NCBI RefSeq assembly: GCF_000685965.1
Contig: NZ_JMLE01000009.1
Location: forward strand, 119,507-183,506
Direction of reading: 5' to 3'
DNA: 64,000 bases
From: Arthrobacter sp. UNC362MFTsu5.1
GTDB taxonomy: Bacteria; Actinomycetota; Actinomycetes; Actinomycetales; Micrococcaceae
In this document: piece after piece, positions 45,783 to 55,203 of the stretch
How positions within the stretch are numbered: the stretch's first letter is position 1
Layout: each line of letters begins with the position of its first letter
Notes under the pieces: model-generated
Told to the model about the DNA's origin: nothing
The model's database searches: none
Seen by the model: only the letters and a program-made list of their open reading frames with translations
Translations under genes and position numbers: made by a program

Positions 45783-46088
45783 AGAAAACCTTTCTAGCGG
45801 CGGTCTGTGGAATCACCATACGGGCAACACCACTATGACCCTGTCAAGTCCGTGATTCACATCAGGTGCGATCGCGGCCAGCAGAGCCATTAAGTAGAAC
45901 TGCCGGAGCGGCCGTAATGTTCCCGTTTCCGGGCATCACTACATGCACTTGATTCACGGACCCAACCGGGTCTCGGCATCCATTGTCTCATGATTTTCCG
46001 AATCGGCCCCTCAGTGCCGCCGCCGGGGCCGAATGTTTCGGCGGACCGGCCTCTCTCCCCGCCCGGCGCATCAGTATGCGGTGCCGCC
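45783..46088. other. intergenic region upstream of sigA
   Basis: 306 bases with no supported gene. On the minus strand TTGACA occurs at 45847-45842, a perfect -35 hexamer. The nearest good -10 (TATGGT, 45820-45815) is 21 bases away, so the sigA promoter is only tentative. TGATTCAC occurs twice (about 45859 and 45951). No hairpin of note separates DUF4192 from sigA. Confidence 0.4.
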
Positions 46089-47342
46089 TTAGGCCGCATC
46101 CGTTTCAAACTTCTGCCAGGCCGCGTCACGGCGCCCGGCCCATCCGCACAGCGTCCCGCGGCCGACCAGTTCGGACAGCAGTTCCGCGAGCCGGTATCCG
46201 GGGTGCTCCGCGACGGCCCGGTCCAGCAGGGCATGGGCGAACGACCCCCTGCCGCGGCACCACTCAATCCAGGCCCGTCCCGTGAGCGATGCAGCGCCGC
46301 CTTCTCCCCCGCCGGCCGTGCCGAGCTGCTGCAGCACGCGCTCCAGTGCCCTCATCCGGTCCCAGCGGGGCGATGGCGGTGCCAGCCCCAGAAGCACCTC
46401 CCCGTACCCGGGAATCGGGAATGCCCCCTCGTCCGGCATGTCTTCCGCCGGTCCGGGTGCCGACCAAGCGCCAGGAGGAGGTGACACCACCCGCAGGCCT
46501 GCGTCCGGCGCGAAGATCCCGAAGTCCTCCGCGCCCTGTTCCGCGGCCGGCCGTCCCGCCGCGCTCATCACCAGCACGGCGTCCCGCCAATGGGGTATGC
46601 GCAGGGAAGCCCTGAGATACCCGGACAGCTCGGCCGGCAGGTGCCCCTGCCCTCCGTCGGCCAGCACGCACCCCCACACGTCCAGTATCTTGGCGAACTG
46701 GGCGCAACTCCCCCGGAGCGGAGCAAATTCAGTGGACCACTTTTGTTCGGATTCCAGCACGCACGCATCAGCCTCCGCGGCCGCGGGCAAGGCGCCCGCG
46801 GACGAGGGGTCCTCGCCCACGCTGCTCCCGCGGAACACCATCTCGGCGTTGAGCCGGCTGTCCCGGATCTCATCCACCGAGCGGCCGGGAAACGGGCAGC
46901 AGGCGGGATCGAAGCAGTACGCATTCCGCCAGAAGGACCCGCCGACGTACCAGGCGTCGCGGACCGGGAGCCCGGATACTTCCAGCTCGACCTCCAGAGC
47001 CGCCAGCAGCCTCGCCAGGGTCCCCTCCATCGGCGCCCCGGCGGGGACACCACCGGGCCATCCGCCCGACCCGCCCATCCATCCTTCCTCGCTGAAGAGC
47101 ACCAGGAGGGCGCCGTCGGCGTCGTGGTCCGCGTCAAGGTAGTCCCTGACGGTACGGGCAAACCGAAGCAGCCCCGGATCCGAATCAAGGTCGGGGAGGT
47201 CGACGCGGAGGGTGGCACCCAGCCGCTTTCCCTGCATGGTCATGGCCACCAGGCTGTTGGCCGGCCAGTAGCCAAGGGAATGTGGAATGAAGCCCAGGAT
47301 GTCCTCGGGGCAGGTGATGGTCAGTCGTTCTGGAGGTGTCAT
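46089..47342 (-). CDS. DUF4192 protein
   Basis: 417 residues. The N-terminal PERLTITCPEDILGFIPHSLGYWPANSLVAM is the defining start of DUF4192. The middle carries DADGALLVLFSEEGW and a Cys-rich AYCFDPACCPFPG. The C-terminal part is helical with RGSFAHALLDRAVAEHPGYRLAELL. It is an actinobacterial family of unknown function. No membrane segments or signal peptide are evident. It lies between the MFS gene (64 bases upstream) and sigA. Confidence 0.9.
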   Translation of the reverse strand: MTPPERLTITCPEDILGFIPHSLGYWPANSLVAMTMQGKRLGATLRVDLPDLDSDPGLLRFARTVRDYLDADHDADGALLVLFSEEGWMGGSGGWPGGVPAGAPMEGTLARLLAALEVELEVSGLPVRDAWYVGGSFWRNAYCFDPACCPFPGRSVDEIRDSRLNAEMVFRGSSVGEDPSSAGALPAAAEADACVLESEQKWSTEFAPLRGSCAQFAKILDVWGCVLADGGQGHLPAELSGYLRASLRIPHWRDAVLVMSAAGRPAAEQGAEDFGIFAPDAGLRVVSPPPGAWSAPGPAEDMPDEGAFPIPGYGEVLLGLAPPSPRWDRMRALERVLQQLGTAGGGEGGAASLTGRAWIEWCRGRGSFAHALLDRAVAEHPGYRLAELLSELVGRGTLCGWAGRRDAAWQKFETDAA

Positions 47343-47406
47343 GTATCCAGACTGGAACGGCCGGCGTCCCGCGTTAATAGCTTTTCAGCGCTATGTGGAA
47401 ACAGCC

Positions 47407-48738
47407 CTACTCGGCGCGGCGGCGTTCCAGGTTGCGGCGGCGCTGCTGCGCGAGGGCTTTAAGCAGCGGCGGAACCACGACGCCCTGGGCCGCCATCTGC
47501 CGCCGCACCTTGCGCCGGGTATAGATAATCGCCGCGGAACCGATTCCGATCAGCACGAACTGGACACTGAGTGCGATCCGGAACGGGTCGAGGCCGTAGA
47601 GCTCTCCCTGCGAGAACCCGGTGGCGTGGAGCACGTCCAGCACGACGCCTACGAGGTAAATGGCCACGAGCGCCGCAATGAAGCCGCCGACGTTGACGAT
47701 TCCGGTGGCGGTTCCGATCCGGTGGGCAGGATTGAAGGTTCTTGCGAAGTCGAAGCCGATCATGGATCCCGGCCCTCCGATGGCCAGCACCACCACCAGC
47801 CCGGCGAGCATCCACAGCGGAGAACGGCCGGGCATGAGCAGCACGGCGGCCCAGGCCGCAGCCGTAGTGCCTGCGATGAGGAGCACCATGGTGGAGCGGC
47901 GGAGCGGGTGCCGGGAGACGAACCTGCCGATCAGCGGACCCGCTGCGATGGCAGCGGCGACGTAGATGGCCATCAGGCCGGACACGGTCCCGGCGCTAAG
48001 GCCCTGGGCGGAGATCAGGAACGGGTAGCCCCAGGTCATGGCGAACACCGTGCCGCTGAACTGGATGGTGAAGTGGCTCCAAAGCCCCAGCCGGGTGCCG
48101 GGCTGGCGCCAGGCGCGGGAGAGTGAAATGCCGGTGGCCTTGAGGCCCTGGCCTGTGTCCGGCCGGGGGTGCCCGGGCGGCTGGTCCTTCAGCACCGCCA
48201 GGACCAGGACGACGGCGAGCGCTGACATGGCTGCCAGCGTCAGGAATGCGGGGGTCCAGCCGGCCGAATGGAGGATCATCGCGAACGGGACCACACTGAA
48301 GAGCTGCCCGAGCTGGCCCGACATTCCTGTCAGCTGCGTGATGAGCGGCACCCTGGCCGGGGCGAACCACAGCGGGATCAACCGGATCACCGAAATGAAC
48401 GTCATGGCGTCCCCGGCGCCCACCAGTACCCGTCCCAGCACGCCGCCCGGGATGTTGTCCGCGAAGGCCAGCTGAAGCTGGCCGAGTCCCATAAGGACGG
48501 CTCCCCCGGCGATCATGGTCCGTGACCCCAGCCGGTCGACAAGGACGCCGACCGGGATCTGCAGGCCGGCGTAGACCAGGAGCTGCAGCACGGTAAAGAA
48601 GGAGATCTCCGCTGCGGTGGCATGGAACCGCTCGGTTGCCTCCAGGCCCACGACGCCAAAGGATGTACGTTGGCTGACCGCAACCAGATACGCGAAAATT
48701 CCGACGGTCCAGATGAGCCAGGCGCGCGGTGCAGTCAC
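47407..48738 (-). CDS. MFS transporter
   Basis: 443 residues with about twelve membrane helices and a basic C-terminal tail (RRKVRRQMAAQG...RRRNLERRRAE). The conserved MFS loop 2-3 motif reads GVLVDRLGSRTMIAGG (near 62-77), and QRTSFGVVGLEATERF near the N-terminus is typical of nitrate/nitrite-porter-like and other anion MFS members. The substrate cannot be assigned. The GTG at 48738 has a CATAAT box 6 bases upstream and GGAG too close to be a normal ribosome site, fitting a leaderless transcript. Confidence 0.88.
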   Translation of the reverse strand: MTAPRAWLIWTVGIFAYLVAVSQRTSFGVVGLEATERFHATAAEISFFTVLQLLVYAGLQIPVGVLVDRLGSRTMIAGGAVLMGLGQLQLAFADNIPGGVLGRVLVGAGDAMTFISVIRLIPLWFAPARVPLITQLTGMSGQLGQLFSVVPFAMILHSAGWTPAFLTLAAMSALAVVLVLAVLKDQPPGHPRPDTGQGLKATGISLSRAWRQPGTRLGLWSHFTIQFSGTVFAMTWGYPFLISAQGLSAGTVSGLMAIYVAAAIAAGPLIGRFVSRHPLRRSTMVLLIAGTTAAAWAAVLLMPGRSPLWMLAGLVVVLAIGGPGSMIGFDFARTFNPAHRIGTATGIVNVGGFIAALVAIYLVGVVLDVLHATGFSQGELYGLDPFRIALSVQFVLIGIGSAAIIYTRRKVRRQMAAQGVVVPPLLKALAQQRRRNLERRRAE

Positions 48739-48744
48739 GTCTCC

Positions 48745-48750
48745 ATTATG
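48745..48750 (-). promoter_or_regulatory. putative -10 box (CATAAT) of the MFS gene
   Basis: CATAAT on the minus strand ends 6 bases before the GTG at 48738, one base off the TATAAT consensus. Confidence 0.42.
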
Positions 48751-48772
48751 CCCGCTGGCTGGATAAGTCCTA

Positions 48773-48820
48773 TTTATTGACGGGGGCCTTCCCTGGTTTA
48801 TTGACGGGGCTCTTCCCGGG
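48773..48820. repeat. 24-bp tandem duplication at the end of the PAC2 gene
   Basis: Two adjacent 24-base units, both beginning TTTATTGACGGGG, differ at a few positions. The right-hand unit encodes the last residues and stop of the PAC2 gene; the left-hand unit repeats them beyond the stop. Confidence 0.8.
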
Positions 48821-49736
48821 CGAGATACGCCTCCACGGCAGCGCCGAGCGCGTCGGCGTTCGGCAGTTCGTCGTTTTCATCAGCCAGCAGTGAGCGGCGG
48901 ACGGTGCCCTCAGCCTTCTCGTCATAGCGCGTCTCCAGGCGCGACACCACCTGCTGCACTTCTTCGGAGGCTTCCAGCTGCTCGGCGATCTGGCGCCCGA
49001 CTTCGCGGCCGGCCTCCCGCAGGCGGTCAGTGGGAAGCATCAACGAGGTGGCCGCGCCAAGGTACTCAAGCCCGGCCACGGCCGCGTTGGGGTACTCGGC
49101 GTCCGCAAGGTAATGCGGCACGTGGATGACGTAGCCGGCAATATTGCGGCCGGCCTCGGTGAGGCGCAGCTCCAGGATGTGGCCCACCGCGGCGGGAACT
49201 TCCACTGTGGGCTTCCAGACGGAGATGCCCTCGATGAGTTCGGGTCGGTTGCCGTGGACCGTGACTCCCACCGGCCGGGTATGTGGAACGGGCATCGGGA
49301 TGGAATGGATCCAGGTCACCAGGTTCACGTCGAGATGCTCCACGATCCGGACAACGGCCCGGGCGAACCGCTCCCACTGGAGATCGGGCTCGAAGCCGGC
49401 AAGGAACAGGAAGGGTTTGCCCAGTCCGTCCACCAGCCGGTACAGGGCGAGGCTGGGGGCCTGGTAGTCCTGGAGGTGATCCTCCACGAAGGTGACGTGC
49501 GGGCGGCGCGAGCGGTAGTCGATGAGCTGGTCGGCGTCGAAAACAGCCACCACCTCAGAGTCGAGGGTGTCCAGCAGTTCAGCAGTGATCTGCTTGACCA
49601 CGTGGCCGGCGTCCGCGAATCCCGTGAAGCCCATCACCAGGTTGAGCCCGCGGAGGGCCGGGTCGTCGAACAGCTCGGCATTGCTCACAAAGAGAGCGTC
49701 GGGGTCCAGCAGGGAGCCGGAAATCCGTTCAAGCAC
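48798..49736 (-). CDS. PAC2-family protein (proteasome assembly chaperone-like)
   Basis: 312 residues. GLNLVMGFTGFADAGHVVKQITAELLDTL (near 30-58) and FLFLAGFEPDLQWERFARAVV (near 110-130) are hallmarks of PAC2 proteins, which resemble eukaryotic proteasome assembly chaperones and are conserved in actinobacteria. Its role in bacteria is unclear. A GTG at 49736 with AAAGGA 7 bases upstream is the start; the Pro-rich longer reading is spurious. The gene end carries a 24-bp tandem duplication. It is divergent from pepA. Confidence 0.9.
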   Translation of the reverse strand: MLERISGSLLDPDALFVSNAELFDDPALRGLNLVMGFTGFADAGHVVKQITAELLDTLDSEVVAVFDADQLIDYRSRRPHVTFVEDHLQDYQAPSLALYRLVDGLGKPFLFLAGFEPDLQWERFARAVVRIVEHLDVNLVTWIHSIPMPVPHTRPVGVTVHGNRPELIEGISVWKPTVEVPAAVGHILELRLTEAGRNIAGYVIHVPHYLADAEYPNAAVAGLEYLGAATSLMLPTDRLREAGREVGRQIAEQLEASEEVQQVVSRLETRYDEKAEGTVRRSLLADENDELPNADALGAAVEAYLAREEPRQ

Positions 49737-50054
49737 GGCGTGTTCCTTTCGAGGTGGCGGCGGAGGCGGGGGTCGGCAGCGCTTTGGTGGGGTGGTCCGC
49801 ACAGGTCCGCCGGATATTTTCTACAACGCACCGGCCGCCCGATGCATTCCGGGTCCGGCGCGCGCAGCGGCAATGTGCTGCAGGTCTCATCAAATTCAAC
49901 GCGACCGGGACGGAGAGACTACGATCGGAACTGGCCCTACGGACGGCCTGGCAGACACCGGGTTGCGTCTCAAGCCGACGACGGCCTGTTCCATGGCGGG
50001 GCGCCCAACATGCGCATCCTGCCGAAAATCACAGAGAATTGAGGACTGATCCTC
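49737..50054. other. intergenic region between PAC2 gene and pepA
   Basis: 318 bases. Open frames run through it but none has a ribosome site or recognisable product. A possible pepA promoter is TTCAAC, 19 bases, TACGAT near 49897-49927, which would leave a leader of about 120 bases ending in the start-codon hairpin at 50041-50054. Nothing else is recognised. Confidence 0.4.
50041..50054 (+). promoter_or_regulatory. hairpin enclosing the pepA ribosome-binding site
   Basis: GAGGA pairs with TCCTC across a CTGA loop, directly before the GTG at 50055. GAGGA is itself the Shine-Dalgarno sequence, 9 bases from the start, so the hairpin could limit translation. Confidence 0.45.
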
Positions 50055-51581
50055 GTGGTCAAGAATACTGAAATCAAACTTAGCGTCATTGCGCGTGACG
50101 TTAAGAAGTCGCCCACGGACGCACTGGTCATTGGAGTGGCGCAGGGTCCCGACGGACCTGTACTGCTGGACAACCCGCTGACGGCCAAGTCCGCCGAGGC
50201 CATCGCGGAGTCCCTGAAGGTTCTTGGCCTCACCGGCGCGGCCGACCAGGTCCACAGGCTGCCCGGGCTTCCGGAAGCCGGCGCCGCCGTCCTGGTCCTG
50301 GCAGGGGTCGGCAAACCCGGCGCCGGAGGAAAGCTCGCCGAAGAGGCGCTGCGCCGCGCCGCCGGTTCCGCTGTCCGGCAGCTTGCCGGCCTCACCACCG
50401 TGACGCTGGCGCTCCCGACGGCGTCCCTCGCCGACGTCGCCGCCGTCGCCGAAGGCGCGGCCATGGGTTCGTACTCATTCACGGAATACCGTTCAGCTGC
50501 CAACGGCCGCAAGGACCCCGTGAAGAACGTCGTCATCTTCACGGACTTCGCCGCCGACAAGGACCTGCAGCCCCTGCTGGACCGTTCCGCCCTCATCGGG
50601 AAAGCAGTCAACGCGACCCGTTCGCTGGTGAACCAGCCCCCCAGCCACCTGTTCCCCGAGTCCTTTGCCGACGCCGCCAAGGAACTCTCCAAGGGCCTGC
50701 CGGTCAAGGTCACTGTGTGGGACGAAAAGCGCCTCGAAAAGGAGGGTTTCGGCGGGATCATGGGTGTCGGCAAGGGATCCACCCGGCAGCCCAGGCTGGT
50801 CAAGGTGGAATATGCCCCGTCCAAGGCCGCAGCCAAGATCGCGCTTGTGGGCAAGGGCATCACCTTCGACACCGGCGGAATTTCCATCAAGCCCGCCCTC
50901 GGCATGGGTGACATGAAGAGCGATATGGCCGGCGCCGCCGTCGTACTTAACACCGTGCTGGCAATCGCGGGCCTGGGCCTTCCCGTTAAGGTGACCGCAT
51001 GGCTGTGCATTGCTGAAAACATGCCCTCCGGCGCGGCGCAGCGCCCGGCGGACGTCCTCACCATGTTCGGCGGGAAGACCGTCGAGGTCCTTAATACGGA
51101 TGCCGAAGGCCGGCTGGTCATGGCCGACGGCATCGTGGCCGCCAGCCAGGAATACCCGGACGCCATCATCGACGTCGCCACCCTCACCGGTGCGCAGCTG
51201 ATCGCGCTGGGCAACCGGACCGCGGGCGTCATGGGCTCGGACAGCGTCACGGGACCGCTCAAGGCCGCGGCGGACCGCGCCGGCGAGCTGGTGTGGCCGA
51301 TGCCGTTGCCGGAAGAGCTCCGCGCCAGCATCGATTCCGAGGTGGCGGACCTGGCCAACATCGGTGAGCGCCACGGCGGCATGATGACCGCTGCCGTGTT
51401 CCTGCGTGAATTCGTCGGCAAGGGCAAGGACGGCGAGCAGATCCCGTGGGCCCACATCGATATCGCCGGCCCGTCCTTTAACAACGGCAGCCCGTACGGC
51501 TACACCCCCAAGCAGGGCACCGGCTGCACCGTGCGCACCCTGGTGGCCTACGTCGAGGACGTCCTGGCGGCCTCCGCGTAA
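50055..51581 (+). CDS. pepA: leucyl aminopeptidase (M17)
   Basis: 508 residues. Hexameric dinuclear zinc/manganese aminopeptidase releasing N-terminal residues from peptides. The N-terminal macro-like domain (about 1-170) is followed by the catalytic domain with VGKGITFDTGGISIKP (metal Lys and Asp, near 270-285), MKSDMAGAAVV and the signature NTDAEGRLV (near 348-356). The GTG at 50055 is supported by GAGGA 9 bases upstream. M. tuberculosis pepB (Rv2213) likewise lies close to the dlaT-lipB-lipA genes, matching the order here. Confidence 0.96.
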   Translation: MVKNTEIKLSVIARDVKKSPTDALVIGVAQGPDGPVLLDNPLTAKSAEAIAESLKVLGLTGAADQVHRLPGLPEAGAAVLVLAGVGKPGAGGKLAEEALRRAAGSAVRQLAGLTTVTLALPTASLADVAAVAEGAAMGSYSFTEYRSAANGRKDPVKNVVIFTDFAADKDLQPLLDRSALIGKAVNATRSLVNQPPSHLFPESFADAAKELSKGLPVKVTVWDEKRLEKEGFGGIMGVGKGSTRQPRLVKVEYAPSKAAAKIALVGKGITFDTGGISIKPALGMGDMKSDMAGAAVVLNTVLAIAGLGLPVKVTAWLCIAENMPSGAAQRPADVLTMFGGKTVEVLNTDAEGRLVMADGIVAASQEYPDAIIDVATLTGAQLIALGNRTAGVMGSDSVTGPLKAAADRAGELVWPMPLPEELRASIDSEVADLANIGERHGGMMTAAVFLREFVGKGKDGEQIPWAHIDIAGPSFNNGSPYGYTPKQGTGCTVRTLVAYVEDVLAASA

Positions 51582-51625
51582 CGGGCTTCGCCTCACCGCC
51601 CTCCGCAGGGCCGGTGAGGCCGTTC

Positions 51626-51667
51626 GCGGCTTTGTGGCGGGTCATGATCCGTCCGCCACAAAGCCGC
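51626..51667. repeat. inverted repeat before lpdA with CATGATCCG loop core
   Basis: A perfect 15-bp stem (GCGGCTTTGTGGCGG and complement) with a 12-base loop GTCATGATCCGT. No T-run follows, so it is not a standard terminator, although its position after pepA would suit one. A weaker CCTCACC/GGTGAGG hairpin precedes it at about 51591-51619. Confidence 0.7.
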
Positions 51668-51855
51668 GTGACACTCGACACAAGCGCTCCACAAACGCCG
51701 TGACAAGGTGGAGCATGGATAAGTGGTTCGCTAAGGTGAACTGCGGTAGTCACAAATGCAAGAGAACCGGCCTGCTGGCATAATCACGGCAGAGCAAGTT
51801 CCAAGACCAGATGATGCGTACTCTCGTGTCATCGTTCACGCGAGGGAGCGTCTAA

Positions 51856-53238
51856 GTGGCCGATCAGGCAACTGCGCAAGAATTCGACATCCTGGTACTC
51901 GGCGGTGGCAGCGGCGGATACGCCACGGCACTCCGTGCAGTTCAGCTGGGCCTCACTGTAGGCCTCGTGGAGAAGGGGAAACTCGGGGGCACCTGCCTGC
52001 ACAACGGCTGCATCCCCACGAAGGCCCTCCTGCACTCGGCCGAGCTCGCCGACCACGCCCGCGATTCCGCAAAGTACGGCGTCAACGTCACGCTGGACAG
52101 CATCGACATGAGCGCAGTCAACGCTTACAAAGACGGCATCATCGCCGGCAAGTTCAAGGGCCTTCAGGGCCTGATCAAGTCCAAGGGCATCACCGTCATC
52201 GAAGGTGAAGGCAAACTGCAGGGCACCGACACCGTCGTCGTGAACGGCACTGCCTACAAGGGCAAGAACATCGTGCTCGCCACGGGTTCCTACTCCCGCA
52301 CCCTGCCGGGCCTGGAAATCGGCGGCAAGGTCATCACCTCCGACGAAGCCCTCACCATGGATTACATCCCCAAGAGCGCGATCATCCTGGGCGGCGGCGT
52401 GATCGGCGTCGAGTTCGCTTCGGTCTGGAAGTCGTTCGGCGTGGACGTCACCATCGTTGAAGGCCTGCCGTCGCTGGTTCCGAACGAGGATGCCGCGATC
52501 GTCAAGAACTTCGAGCGTGCATTCAAGAAGCGCGGCATCAAGTTCTCCACCGGCGTGTTCTTCCAGGGCGTTGAGCAGAACAACGACGGCGTCAAGGTCA
52601 CCCTCGTTGACGGCAAGACCTTCGAAGCCGACCTGCTCCTGGTAGCAGTCGGCCGCGGACCGGTCACCGCCAACCTGGGCTACGAAGAAGCCGGCATCAC
52701 AATCGACCGCGGTTTCGTCATCACCAACGAACGCCTGCACACCGGCGTCGGCAACGTCTACGCCGTGGGCGACATCGTCCCGGGCGTCCAGCTGGCCCAC
52801 CGCGGCTACCAGCAGGGCATTTTCGTGGCAGAGGAAATCGCAGGCCTGAAGCCGGTCATCGTCGAGGATGTCAACATCCCGAAGGTCACCTACTCCGAGC
52901 CTGAAATCGCCACCGTGGGCTACACCGAAAAGGCTGCCAAGGAAAAGTTCGGCGACGACCAGGTCGAAACCCAGGAATACAACCTCGCCGGCAACGGCAA
53001 GAGCTCCATCCTCGGCACCGGCGGCATCGTCAAGCTGGTCCGCCAGAAGGACGGCCCCGTGGTGGGCGTCCACATGATCGGTTCCCGCATGGGCGAGCAG
53101 ATCGGTGAAGCACAGCTGATCGTGAACTGGGAAGCCTACCCGGAGGACGTGGCACAGCTCCTGCACGCCCACCCGACCCAGAACGAGGCCCTGGGCGAGG
53201 CCCACCTTGCCCTCGCGGGCAAAGCCCTCCACGGCTAG
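51856..53238 (+). CDS. lpdA: dihydrolipoyl dehydrogenase (E3)
   Basis: 460 residues. FAD-dependent E3 reoxidises dihydrolipoyl groups on E2 and passes electrons to NAD+. FAD motif LGGGSGGYATALRAVQLG (15-32), redox disulphide GGTCLHNGCIPTK (Cys47, Cys52), NAD motif ILGGGVIGVEFASV (near 178-191), second FAD motif VYAVGDIV (near 304) and the catalytic HAHPTQNEAL (near 435-444) are all present. The GTG at 51856 follows GAGGGAG. It precedes sucB by 114 bases, with an inverted repeat between them. Confidence 0.97.
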   Translation: MADQATAQEFDILVLGGGSGGYATALRAVQLGLTVGLVEKGKLGGTCLHNGCIPTKALLHSAELADHARDSAKYGVNVTLDSIDMSAVNAYKDGIIAGKFKGLQGLIKSKGITVIEGEGKLQGTDTVVVNGTAYKGKNIVLATGSYSRTLPGLEIGGKVITSDEALTMDYIPKSAIILGGGVIGVEFASVWKSFGVDVTIVEGLPSLVPNEDAAIVKNFERAFKKRGIKFSTGVFFQGVEQNNDGVKVTLVDGKTFEADLLLVAVGRGPVTANLGYEEAGITIDRGFVITNERLHTGVGNVYAVGDIVPGVQLAHRGYQQGIFVAEEIAGLKPVIVEDVNIPKVTYSEPEIATVGYTEKAAKEKFGDDQVETQEYNLAGNGKSSILGTGGIVKLVRQKDGPVVGVHMIGSRMGEQIGEAQLIVNWEAYPEDVAQLLHAHPTQNEALGEAHLALAGKALHG

Positions 53239-53258
53239 TACTTCCGCTTTACCACAGG

Positions 53259-53297
53259 GCTTAGTGCACCCGGCATGATCCGCAGGGTGCACTAAGC
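53259..53297. repeat. inverted repeat between lpdA and sucB with CATGATCCG loop core
   Basis: A perfect 13-bp stem (GCTTAGTGCACCC and complement) with a 13-base loop GGCATGATCCGCA. The stem differs entirely from that of the repeat before lpdA, but the loop core CATGATCCG is identical and in the same orientation. Confidence 0.7.
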
Positions 53298-53352
53298 TCG
53301 AACACGGCAGCAATCATCCGCACTAAAGATCAATAAGGAGAACGGGGACGAC

Positions 53353-55095
53353 ATGTCTGAATCCGTTAACTTGCCCGCCCTCGGTGAGAGTGTCACCGAA
53401 GGAACCGTCACCCGCTGGCTCAAGCAGGTAGGTGACCGGGTAGAGGTGGACGAGCCGCTGCTCGAGGTTTCCACCGACAAAGTAGACACCGAAATCCCCT
53501 CTCCGATTGCTGGCGTGATTGAGGAAATCCTCGTCGCCGAAGATGAGACCGCCGAAGTCGGCGCTCCGCTCGTCCGCATTGGTGACGGCTCGGGTTCCGC
53601 CGGCGCATCCGAAGCAGCTGCCCCCGCCGAGGCCGCCCCGGCCGAGCAGGCCCCCGCAGCCGAAGAAGCACCCGCCGAAGAAGCACCCTCCACCGAGGCA
53701 CCTGCCCCGGCTGAGGCCCCCGCTGCCGAAGCAGCCCCCGCAGCCTCCGGCGAAAGCCACGAAGTAACCCTTCCGGCGCTCGGCGAATCCGTCACCGAAG
53801 GCACCGTCACCCGCTGGCTCAAGGCCGTGGGCGACTCCGTCGAGGTTGACGAGCCGCTCCTGGAGGTATCCACCGACAAGGTGGACACCGAAATCCCGTC
53901 GCCGGTTGCCGGCACCCTGCAGGAGATCCGGGTCAACGAGGACGAGACCGCCGAGGTGGGCTCCGTCCTTGCCGTCATCGGCTCCGGCGCTGCCGCTCCG
54001 GCTGCCGCACCGGCTGCCCCGGCTCCCAAGCAGGAAGCACCCGCCGCGGCTCCCGCTGCAGCACCCGCGGCCCCGGCCGCAGCGCCCGCCAAGGAAGAAG
54101 CACCGGCAGCGCCCAAGCAGGAAGCCCCGGCCCCGGCTGCTGCTCCCGCCGCGGAAGCTGCAGCGCCGGCCGAGTCCGGCTACGTCACTCCCCTGGTGCG
54201 CAAGCTCGCCAACCAGCAGGGCGTGGACATCGCCTCGCTGACCGGCACCGGTGTTGGCGGACGCATCCGCAAGCAGGATGTGCTCGCTGCCGCCGAGGCC
54301 AAGGCAGCTCCCGCCGCCGCAGCCCCGGCCCCGTCCGCAGCGGCTGCACCGGCTTCAGGTGCAGAGTCCTCCCTGCGCGGCACCGTGCAGAAGGCACCCC
54401 GCATCCGCCAGGTCATCGCCCGGCGCATGCGTGAGTCGCTGGACGTCTCCACGCAGCTGACGCAGGTCCACGAAGTGGACATGACCAAGATCGCCAAGCT
54501 GCGCCTCAAGGCCAAGAACTCCTTCCAGGCCCAGAACGGCGTGAAGCTGACCTTCCTGCCGTTCATCGCCAAGGCCGTCGCCGAAGCGCTGAAGCAGCAC
54601 CCGAAGGTGAACGCGGCCTACGACGAAGACAAGCAGGAGATCACCTACCACAACGCCGAGCACCTGGCGATCGCCGTTGACACGGACAAGGGCCTCCTGG
54701 TTCCCGTCATCTCCGACGCCGGCAGCCTGAACCTTGCCGGCCTGGCCGGCAAGATCGCGGACGTCGCCGGCCGCACCCGCGACGGCAAGATCGGCCCGGA
54801 CGAGCTGTCCGGCGGAACGTTCAGCATCACCAACATCGGTTCTGTTGGCGCACTGTTCGACACCCCGATCATCAACCAGCCGCAGGTGGGCATCCTCGGC
54901 ACCGGTGCGATCGTCAAGCGCCCCGTGGTGGTCACCGACGAAAACGGTGACGACTCCATCGCCATCCGCTCCATGATGTACCTCTCCCTGACGTACGACC
55001 ACCGCCTGGTGGACGGCGCCGACGCAGGACGCTTCCTGCAGACCCTCAAGGCCCGCCTTGAGGCCGGCGCCTTCGAGGCGGACCTGGGGCTGTAA
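53353..55095 (+). CDS. sucB: dihydrolipoamide acyltransferase (E2 of 2-oxoacid dehydrogenase complex)
   Basis: 580 residues. Two lipoyl domains (about 1-77 and 136-212), each with the lipoylation site [12 protein letters not shown] (Lys43 and Lys176), are joined by Ala/Pro/Glu-rich flexible linkers. A peripheral-subunit-binding domain ([22 protein letters not shown], near 277-300) and a catalytic acyltransferase domain (about 340-580) with [13 protein letters not shown] (His550, Asp554) follow. Actinobacterial SucB/DlaT-type E2s serve mainly pyruvate dehydrogenase, since the 2-oxoglutarate enzyme carries its own fused E2 part. AAGGAGA precedes the ATG. It needs lipoate from the LipB/LipA pair encoded downstream. 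Confidence 0.96.
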   Translation: MSESVNLPALGESVTEGTVTRWLKQVGDRVEVDEPLLEVSTDKVDTEIPSPIAGVIEEILVAEDETAEVGAPLVRIGDGSGSAGASEAAAPAEAAPAEQAPAAEEAPAEEAPSTEAPAPAEAPAAEAAPAASGESHEVTLPALGESVTEGTVTRWLKAVGDSVEVDEPLLEVSTDKVDTEIPSPVAGTLQEIRVNEDETAEVGSVLAVIGSGAAAPAAAPAAPAPKQEAPAAAPAAAPAAPAAAPAKEEAPAAPKQEAPAPAAAPAAEAAAPAESGYVTPLVRKLANQQGVDIASLTGTGVGGRIRKQDVLAAAEAKAAPAAAAPAPSAAAAPASGAESSLRGTVQKAPRIRQVIARRMRESLDVSTQLTQVHEVDMTKIAKLRLKAKNSFQAQNGVKLTFLPFIAKAVAEALKQHPKVNAAYDEDKQEITYHNAEHLAIAVDTDKGLLVPVISDAGSLNLAGLAGKIADVAGRTRDGKIGPDELSGGTFSITNIGSVGALFDTPIINQPQVGILGTGAIVKRPVVVTDENGDDSIAIRSMMYLSLTYDHRLVDGADAGRFLQTLKARLEAGAFEADLGL

Positions 55096-55108
55096 CCAGC
55101 AACAAACA

Positions 55109-55168
55109 ACGACGGCGGTGCAGGCACCGGTGGGCAACCACCGGAAGGCCCGCACCGCCGTCGTTTTT
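55109..55168 (+). terminator. terminator after sucB
   Basis: A 13-bp outer stem (ACGACGGCGGTGC and complement) encloses an inner CCGGTGG/CCACCGG stem with a GCAA loop. A TTTTT run follows at 55164-55168. Confidence 0.93.
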
Positions 55169-55203
55169 GGTTACCGAATCGTCTCCAAAGCTTCCGCGGG
55201 GCT

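Noticed and set aside
49754..50071. Open frame of 105 codons in the PAC2-pepA gap
   Set aside because: No ribosome site, Arg/Ala-rich translation, and it runs into the pepA start in another frame.
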